Shown here in pieces: positions 58,704 to 64,000 of a stretch of 64,000 nt of DNA. Position 1 is the first letter of the stretch, and each line of letters begins with the position of its first letter. The stretch is from positions 1,302,001 through 1,366,000 of the forward strand of contig NZ_JAVDUW010000001.1 of the NCBI RefSeq assembly GCF_031456495.1, written 5' to 3'. Under the pieces are notes generated by a model, which did not search any database, was not told where the DNA came from, and worked only from the letters and a program-made list of their open reading frames with translations. Origin of the DNA: Pedococcus sp031456495 (GTDB taxonomy: Bacteria > Actinomycetota > Actinomycetes > Actinomycetales > Dermatophilaceae). Both the position numbers and the translations under genes were made by a program.

Positions 58704-59801
58704 TCAGGCGTCGAAGTCGACGGTGACGCGCTCGCTGACGGGATACGACTGGCAGGTGAGGACGAACCCCTCGTCGACCTCGCCGTCCTCGAGGGCGTAG
58801 TTGCGGCGCATGTCGACCTCACCGTCGCGGACGAGGGCGCGACACGTGCCGCAGACGCCGCCCTTGCAGGCGAACGGCAGGTCGGTGCGCGTGCGCTGCG
58901 CCCCGTCGAGGATGCTCGTCGACCGGGAGATGGGGGCGGTGCTGGTGAGCCCGTCGAGGACGACGGTGACCTCGCTCGTCTCACCGGCGAGCTCCTCGTC
59001 GGGCCGGTGCAGCTCCGGCGGTGGCGCGTCGACGTAGAAGAGCTCGAAGTGCACGCGCTTGGGCTCGACCCCCAGGTCGGCCAGGGCCTCGCGAGCCCCC
59101 TCGATCATGGCGTGCGGCCCGCAGAGCCAGACGTGGTCGATCGAGTCGATCGGCACGAACGCTCCGGTGAGGGCGCGGATGCGCTCGGCGTCGAGGCGGC
59201 CGGAGAACAGCGGGACGTCGCGCGGCTCGCGCGAGAGGACGTGCACGAGCTGGAACCTCGAGCCGTAGCGGTTCTTGAGGTCGGCGAGCTCCTCGGCGAA
59301 CATCACCGAGCCGGTGGTGCGGTTGCCGTAGAACAACGTCAGCTCGGCGTCGGGGTGGGCCAGCACGCTCGCGGCGATCGACAGCATCGGCGTGATGCCG
59401 GACCCGGCGGCGATGCACAGGTGCCGTTCCCCGACGGTCGGGTCGGCGCGGAACGAGCCCGACGGCGTCTGCACCTCGAGCACGTCCCCGGCCCTGACCT
59501 CGCGGACGAGCCAGCGGCTGAACAGCCCGTCGGGGATCTCGCGGACGCCGATGCGGGGGCGCTCCCCCGCGGCGGCGCAGATGGAGTACTGCCGCCGCTC
59601 CTCCACGCCGTCGATGGTGCGCCGGATGGTCAGCGACTGGCCCGGGGCGAAGTCGTACTCGGCCGCGAGCTCCTCGGGCACGTCGAACGTGACGGCCGCC
59701 GAGTCGTCGGTGAGCCGCTCGACCGAGTGCACGGTGAGCTCGTGGAACCGCGGCCCGCGCCGGCGGCCGGCAGGGACGAGGAGGGAACCCGTTGCGGTCA
59801 C
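58704..59801 (-). CDS. paaE: Phenylacetyl-CoA epoxidase reductase subunit PaaE
   Basis: The 365-residue flavo-iron-sulfur reductase has an FAD domain (RRQYSICAA), NAD domain (GSGITPMLSI; LCGPHAMIE) and a C-terminal plant-type 2Fe-2S cluster (CKGGVCGTC...LTCQ, four Cys). It feeds electrons from NADPH to the PaaABC epoxidase. The GTG starts directly after the paaD TGA with no gap. Confidence 0.95.
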   Translation of the reverse strand: MTATGSLLVPAGRRRGPRFHELTVHSVERLTDDSAAVTFDVPEELAAEYDFAPGQSLTIRRTIDGVEERRQYSICAAAGERPRIGVREIPDGLFSRWLVREVRAGDVLEVQTPSGSFRADPTVGERHLCIAAGSGITPMLSIAASVLAHPDAELTLFYGNRTTGSVMFAEELADLKNRYGSRFQLVHVLSREPRDVPLFSGRLDAERIRALTGAFVPIDSIDHVWLCGPHAMIEGAREALADLGVEPKRVHFELFYVDAPPPELHRPDEELAGETSEVTVVLDGLTSTAPISRSTSILDGAQRTRTDLPFACKGGVCGTCRALVRDGEVDMRRNYALEDGEVDEGFVLTCQSYPVSERVTVDFDA

Positions 59802-60389
59802 TCAGATCTCCTTGACGTGCTCGAACGGCTCGAGGCAGGACGTGCAGCGGTAGAGCGCCTTGCACGACGTCGGCCCGAACTCGGAGGTGAGGGCGGTGTC
59901 CGCGGACCCGCACCGGGGGCAGGTGACGGCGCGGCGGGTGGGCGCGAGGGTGAGCGGCACGGGTCCGCTGCCGACGCGACGGCCCACCGCCTGCGGGGCG
60001 GAGATCCCCGCCTCGGCCAGGGCGGCGCGACCGCGCTCGCTGATCCAGTCGCTCGACCAGGGCGGGGACAGCGCCACCGCGACCCGGGCGGGAAGGCCCG
60101 CCTCGGCGAGCGCGCGCACGAGGTCGTCGCGCATGGTCGCCATCGCCGGGCAGCCGGAGTAGGTCGGGGTGATCGACACGACCACGGTGCCGTCGGCCTC
60201 GACCTCGACGCCGCGCAGCACGCCGAGGTCCTCGAGGGTCAGCATGGGCAGCTCGGGGTCGGTCACGGTGCGCGCCACGGCACACGCCTGCTCCCGCAAC
60301 CGGTCGGTGCCGGGGGCGTGCGACCGGCGCACGGGGTTGGCCCTGCCGTCGCGGACCGTCCGCCCGGCGCGGGCGGACACGGCGGTCAC
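59802..60389 (-). CDS. paaD: Phenylacetyl-CoA epoxidase assembly protein PaaD
   Basis: The 195-residue protein joins a MIP18-like domain (DPELPMLTLEDLGVL; PTYSGCPAMATMRDDL, Cys about 90) to a C-terminal zinc/iron-sulfur ribbon (CPRCGSADT...CKALYRCTSCLEPFEH, four or five Cys). PaaD matures the iron-sulfur site of PaaE. The GTG at 60387-60389 overlaps the paaC stop (GTGA); one codon upstream is another GTG. Confidence 0.92.
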   Translation of the reverse strand: MTAVSARAGRTVRDGRANPVRRSHAPGTDRLREQACAVARTVTDPELPMLTLEDLGVLRGVEVEADGTVVVSITPTYSGCPAMATMRDDLVRALAEAGLPARVAVALSPPWSSDWISERGRAALAEAGISAPQAVGRRVGSGPVPLTLAPTRRAVTCPRCGSADTALTSEFGPTSCKALYRCTSCLEPFEHVKEI

Positions 60390-61336
60390 CACTGCCCCAT
60401 CGGGTGGGCGCGGGCGACCGACTGCATCTCGGCGAGCAATCGGCTCAGAGCCTCGGTGTGCATGCCGTCGCGCCCGGTGCGACCGGCCACCGCGGCCATC
60501 CGCACCGGAGCGGGCTGCTCCACACCGCTCATCGCGAACACCTGCGCCAGGACCACGCCGACCTCGTCCGCCACCGTCGCCGGGTCCACCCCGACACCCT
60601 GCTCGGCGGCGGCACCCTCGGCGTCGTGGGTGTCGAAGAGCTCGGCGAACAGCGGCCAGACCGAGGTCAGCGCGGCCTCGAGCCGGCGCCGGGACTCCTG
60701 CGTGCCCTGGGCCAGGGTGAGGAACCAGCGACCCGCGAAGTCGCGGTGGTACGTCAGCTCCTTGACGCCCTTGGCGGCGACGGCCGCAAGGACGTGGTCG
60801 CGGCTGTCGGCCAGCCGCTCGAACACCGCGATCCGCGCGCACGAGAGCAGCAGCAGCTTGACGATCGTCACCGCGAAGTCGCCGTTGTCGAGCTCGACGA
60901 GCCGGACGTTCCGGAACTGCTGGTCGCCCCGGAAGAACGCGAGCGCGTCCTCCGGCGGCACCGGCGAGCCCTCGGGCAGCGCGGGCACGAGCGAGGGGTC
61001 GGCCGCCGCGGCGCGGGCCAGCAGCAGGCGTGCCTGCCCGAGCAGGTCGAGCGCGATGTTCGCGAGCGCGATGTCCTCCTCGAGGTCGGGCGCGCGGCTG
61101 CACCACTCCGAGAGCCGGTGCGAGGCGATCAGGGCGTCGTCGGCGAGCATGAGCGAGTACGCGCCGAGGACCGCCGGGTCGACACCCTCGGGGATGGTCG
61201 TGTCGACGCCTGCGAGCGGGTCCTCGAAGTCGGTGCCGAAGGCCCAGTGGGCGGCGTCGCCGGCGGGCTCGTGCTCGAGCAGCCCGTCGTAGACGGAGCC
61301 GTCGGGCGCGTTCGGGTCGGGGGTGGGGTGGCTCAT
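60386..61336 (-). CDS. paaC: Phenylacetyl-CoA epoxidase structural subunit PaaC
   Basis: The 316-residue helical protein is the ferritin-like PaaC (LGAYSLMLADDALIASHRLSEW; KELTYHRDFAGRWFLTLAQGT). PaaC pairs with PaaA in the epoxidase complex but carries no active diiron centre. It has a longer N-terminus (about 50 residues) than the E. coli protein. It ends in the paaD overlap. Confidence 0.94.
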   Translation of the reverse strand: MSHPTPDPNAPDGSVYDGLLEHEPAGDAAHWAFGTDFEDPLAGVDTTIPEGVDPAVLGAYSLMLADDALIASHRLSEWCSRAPDLEEDIALANIALDLLGQARLLLARAAAADPSLVPALPEGSPVPPEDALAFFRGDQQFRNVRLVELDNGDFAVTIVKLLLLSCARIAVFERLADSRDHVLAAVAAKGVKELTYHRDFAGRWFLTLAQGTQESRRRLEAALTSVWPLFAELFDTHDAEGAAAEQGVGVDPATVADEVGVVLAQVFAMSGVEQPAPVRMAAVAGRTGRDGMHTEALSRLLAEMQSVARAHPMGQW

Positions 61337-61343
61337 CGGGCGC

Positions 61344-61658
61344 TCACATGTGGGGGACGTCGTCGGGGATCGTGTAGAAGGTCGGGTGCCGGTAGACCTT
61401 GTCGCCGCTCGGGGCGAACAGCGGGTCCTTCTCGTCCGGGCTCGATGCCGCGATGTCGACCGACTTCACGACCCAGATGCTCACGCCCTCGTTGCGCCGG
61501 GTGTAGACGTCGCGGGCGTGCATCAGCGCCATCTGGTCGTCGGCCGCGTGCAGCGAGCCGACGTGCACGTGGTTGAGCCCGCGCTTGCCGCGGACGAACA
61601 CCTCGTAAAGCGGCCACTCGGCGCGGACGCCCTGGCCCTCGGCGTCCTCGTCGGTCAT
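61344..61658 (-). CDS. paaB: Phenylacetyl-CoA epoxidase subunit PaaB
   Basis: The 104-residue protein has the family core WPLYEVFVRGKRGLNHVHVG and ends TFYTIPDDVPHM. PaaB bridges PaaAC units in the epoxidase. The ATG overlaps the paaA stop (ATGA). Confidence 0.95.
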   Translation of the reverse strand: MTDEDAEGQGVRAEWPLYEVFVRGKRGLNHVHVGSLHAADDQMALMHARDVYTRRNEGVSIWVVKSVDIAASSPDEKDPLFAPSGDKVYRHPTFYTIPDDVPHM

Positions 61659-62647
61659 GCCACACCCTTCTGGTCGTTCGCCGCGGCAGCCTGCTTCGCG
61701 GCATACGCCGTCGCGGCCTCGCGCACCCAGGCGCCGTCCTCGTGCGCCTTGCGGCGGTGGGCGATCCGCTGGGCGTTGCACGGGCCGTTGCCCTTGACCA
61801 CCTGCATGAACTCGCTCCAGTCGGGCTGGGTGAAGTCGTGGGCCCCGCGCTCGGCGTTCCAGCGCAGGTCGGGGTCGGGCAGGGTGACGCCGAGCGCCTT
61901 GGCCTGCGGCACGGTCATGTCGACGAACCGCTGGCGCAGGTCGTCGTTGGTGTTGCGCTTGATCCCCCAGGCCATCGACTGCTGGGTGTTGGGCGACTCG
62001 GCGTCGGGCGGGCCGAACATCATCAGCGCCGGCCACCAGAACCGGTCCACCGACTCCTGCACCATCGCCCGCTGCTCGTCGGTGCCGCGCATCATCGTCA
62101 TGAGCAGCTCGTAGCCCTGCCGCTGGTGGAAGGACTCCTCCTTGCAGATGCGGATCATCGCCCGGCCGTACGGCCCGAAGGACGTTCGGCAGAGCGGCAC
62201 CTGGTTGCAGATGGCCGCACCGTCGACGAGCCAGCCGATCGTGCCGACGTCGGCGTACGACAGGGTTGGGTAGTTGAAGATCGAGGAGTACTTCTGCCGC
62301 CCGTCGACGAGCATCTCGGTGAGCTCCTGCCGGGAGACGCCGAGGGTCTCGCACGCGGAGTACAGGTAGAGCCCGTGTCCGGCCTCGTCCTGCACCTTGG
62401 CGAGCAGGATCGCCTTGCGCCGCAGCGAGGGTGCCCGGGTGAGCCAGTTGCCCTCCGGCTGCATGCCGATGATCTCGGAGTGCGCGTGCTGGGCGACCTG
62501 CCGGACCAGCGTCCTCCGGTAGCCCTCGGGCATCCAGTCCCGTGGCTCGATGCGGTCGCCGCGTGCGATGGTGGCGTCGAAGCCCGCCTCGTATGCCGCG
62601 TCGTCGCCTGCCGCGTCGCCGCGGGTGCGTTCCGGAGCCGTCGTCAT
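61655..62647 (-). CDS. paaA: Phenylacetyl-CoA epoxidase catalytic subunit PaaA
   Basis: PaaA holds the diiron centre that epoxidises phenylacetyl-CoA with O2. The 330-residue protein has the ligand motifs KVQDEAGHGLYLY (ExxH, about 95) and KEESFHQRQGYELL (ExxH, about 180). The ATG at 62645-62647 has a GGGAGGA Shine-Dalgarno; an upstream in-frame ATG at 62687 is less likely. It heads the A-B-C-D-E run and is divergent from paaZ. Confidence 0.96.
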   Translation of the reverse strand: MTTAPERTRGDAAGDDAAYEAGFDATIARGDRIEPRDWMPEGYRRTLVRQVAQHAHSEIIGMQPEGNWLTRAPSLRRKAILLAKVQDEAGHGLYLYSACETLGVSRQELTEMLVDGRQKYSSIFNYPTLSYADVGTIGWLVDGAAICNQVPLCRTSFGPYGRAMIRICKEESFHQRQGYELLMTMMRGTDEQRAMVQESVDRFWWPALMMFGPPDAESPNTQQSMAWGIKRNTNDDLRQRFVDMTVPQAKALGVTLPDPDLRWNAERGAHDFTQPDWSEFMQVVKGNGPCNAQRIAHRRKAHEDGAWVREAATAYAAKQAAAANDQKGVA

Positions 62648-62735
62648 CGCGTCCTCCCGAGGGTGGTGGGAACCAGCATCCCCCGCCACGGCGAGGGAGC
62701 ACAGCCGGTGGCACAGGGAATGGCCGCGCAGGCAT

Positions 62736-62757
62736 TTACTGACCGAGCGGTCTGTAA
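62736..62757. promoter_or_regulatory. Palindromic operator between paaA and paaZ
   Basis: TTACTGACCG and CGGTCTGTAA flank a 2-bp centre with one mismatch in 10 pairs. The ACCG/CGGT arms resemble TetR-type PaaR sites of actinobacteria. TAATAG (62755-62760), overlapping the right arm, may be the paaZ -10, so binding would block it. Confidence 0.7.
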
Positions 62758-62793
62758 TAGTGTGGCACGCACCGAGGGAGAGGACAACACCCC

Positions 62794-64000
62794 ATGTCGA
62801 TGCTCGAGAGCTATGCCGCGGGCCGGTGGTTCCGCGCCTCCGACGAGGGCACCCCGCTGCGGGATGCCACGACCGGCGAGGAGGTCGCCCGGATCTCCTC
62901 CACCGGCCTCGATGTCGGCGCGATGGTGGAGCACGCGCGCACGGTGGGCGGCCCCGCGCTGCGCGACCTGACCTTCCACGAGCGCTCGGCCCTCATCAAG
63001 GACCTCGCCAAGCACCTCACCGCGGGCAAGGACGAGTTCTACGAGCTCTCGACCCGTACGGGTGCCACGAAGCGCGACTCGGCCGTCGACATCGACGGCG
63101 GCTTCGGCACGCTCTTCTCCGTCGCGAGCAAGGGCACCCGCGAGATGCCGGCCGACACGGTCTACCTCGACGGCGGCCTCGAGCAGCTGGGGCGCCAGGG
63201 CCAGTTCGTCGGCCAGCACGTCTACACGACGCGGCCGGGCGTCGCGGTGCAGATCAACGCCTTCAACTTCCCGGTGTGGGGCATGCTCGAGAAGCTCGCG
63301 CCCGCCTTCATCGCCGGGGTGCCGAGCATCGTCAAGCCGGCCAGCCAGACGGCATACCTCACCGAGCTCGTGGTCCGCCGGATCATCGAGTCCGGCATCC
63401 TGCCCGAGGGGACGCTGCAGCTGCTCAGCGGCAGCGCGTCGGGCCTGCTCGACGCGCTCACGGTGCAGGACTCGGTCGCGTTCACGGGCTCGGCGCACAC
63501 GGCCGGCATCCTGCGCAGCCACCCGAACGTGCTGCACGGCGGTGTCCAGCTCGGCGTCGAGGCCGACTCGCTGAACTGCTCGGTCCTCGGCCCCGACGTG
63601 ACCGTCGACGACCCCGAGTTCGACCTGTTCGTCAAGGGCGTCGTCACCGAGATGACGGTCAAGGCCGGCCAGAAGTGCACCGCCATCCGGCGGGCCATCG
63701 TGCCCTCCAGCATGGCCGACGCGGTGGTCGAGGCGATCGGCGCCCGGCTGGCGAAGACCACCGTCGGCAACCCGGCCAACCCGGACGTGCGCATGGGCGC
63801 GCTCGCGTCGGTGGAGCAGCGCGACGAGGTGCGCAAGGCCATCGCCTCCCTGCAGGCGTCGTGCGACGTCGTCTGGGGCAACCCCGACTCGGCCGAGCTC
63901 GTCGACGCGGACTTCGCGGTCGGCGCCTTCCTCGCGCCCGTGCTGCTCCGGGCACGCGAGGGCGCGGTCGAGCCGCACGACGTCGAGCCGTTCGGCCCGG
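62794..64000 (+). CDS. paaZ: PaaZ, oxepin-CoA hydrolase/semialdehyde dehydrogenase (5' part)
   Basis: The visible 402 residues are the aldehyde dehydrogenase domain (VQINAFNFPVWGMLEKLAPA; VEADSLN with catalytic Glu; KAGQKCTAIRRA with catalytic Cys about 296). Full PaaZ carries a C-terminal MaoC-like hydratase domain, which would lie outside the window. It opens the oxepin-CoA ring and oxidises the aldehyde. The ATG has GGGAGAGG upstream and is divergent from paaA over a palindrome. Confidence 0.93.
   Translation, partial: MSMLESYAAGRWFRASDEGTPLRDATTGEEVARISSTGLDVGAMVEHARTVGGPALRDLTFHERSALIKDLAKHLTAGKDEFYELSTRTGATKRDSAVDIDGGFGTLFSVASKGTREMPADTVYLDGGLEQLGRQGQFVGQHVYTTRPGVAVQINAFNFPVWGMLEKLAPAFIAGVPSIVKPASQTAYLTELVVRRIIESGILPEGTLQLLSGSASGLLDALTVQDSVAFTGSAHTAGILRSHPNVLHGGVQLGVEADSLNCSVLGPDVTVDDPEFDLFVKGVVTEMTVKAGQKCTAIRRAIVPSSMADAVVEAIGARLAKTTVGNPANPDVRMGALASVEQRDEVRKAIASLQASCDVVWGNPDSAELVDADFAVGAFLAPVLLRAREGAVEPHDVEPFGP

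Noticed and set aside
57249..61292. 1347-codon open frame opposite the paa genes
   Set aside because: Same shadow effect; composition is low-complexity Arg/Gly/Asp and the opposite strand encodes clear PaaH, thiolase, PaaE, PaaD and PaaC.

Overview
The window is high-GC DNA from an actinomycete. Diagnostic genes are carD, the mycothiol genes mshA and mshD, glnR, guaB1, an HBHA-like protein, and GTTCACC-type Pho boxes. Gene content suggests Micrococcales, possibly an Intrasporangiaceae-like organism; that placement is inference. Genes are packed tightly, with many 1-4 bp stop/start overlaps and many apparently leaderless starts. No prophage, CRISPR array, rRNA or intact insertion sequence is visible.

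Region by region. 1-2.1 kb: tail of an unidentified gene, carD-ispD, and a lipoprotein. 2.1-4.9 kb: the phosphate-sensing pair senX3-regX3, divergent from phoU across a Pho box. 4.9-7 kb: an ECF sigma factor with a membrane partner. 6.9-9.8 kb: mshA, ybjN-like, a small Cys-rich gene and gpmA; with senX3-regX3 this matches a conserved actinobacterial neighbourhood. 9.8-15.2 kb: membrane protein, methyltransferase, cupin, DUF2516 protein, dtd, asparaginase, and an XRE regulator with an HBHA-like protein. 15.2-24.2 kb: a BKACE enzyme, a Wzz/tyrosine-kinase fusion, YgfZ, Fur, an LCP ligase, a low-molecular-weight tyrosine phosphatase, nitrobindin, DsrE and MoaD. 24.2-31.1 kb: glnR, a secreted 5'-nucleotidase, mshD, ppk1 and mutT1.

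31.1-38.3 kb is a phosphate block: Pho-boxed pstS-pstC-pstA-pstB and, convergent, pit with its DUF47 partner. A lone AbiEi-like gene sits between them, flanked by two related palindromic elements. With ppk1, phoU and senX3-regX3, the window holds most of the cell's phosphate sensing, uptake and storage machinery. 38.3-52 kb is mixed: small unknown genes, a TetR/MFS efflux pair with three tandem operators, tRNA-Lys followed by a short IS-like relic between copies of the tRNA 3' end, a PAS-ANTAR regulator, a FUSC-type transporter, pirin, SDR, guaB1 and a PHP protein. 52-53.7 kb: a membrane protein/GntR operon behind a perfect 19-bp palindrome, then tRNA-Glu and tRNA-Asp. 53.7-64 kb: two oxidoreductases and a phenylacetate catabolic cluster (TetR, paaH-like, thiolase, paaE-D-C-B-A, divergent paaZ, which runs off the window).

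The strongest unexplained signal is a sequence motif, not a gene. The octamer GTATGCCG (or its complement CGGCATAC) occurs about 46 times by hand count, roughly once per 1.4 kb, in both orientations and mostly inside genes, against about 2 expected from base composition. Other points worth a second look are the leaderless TANNNT starts, the repeat-flanked AbiEi cassette, the tRNA-Lys scar and a roughly 100-bp inverted-repeat element upstream of the paa TetR gene.
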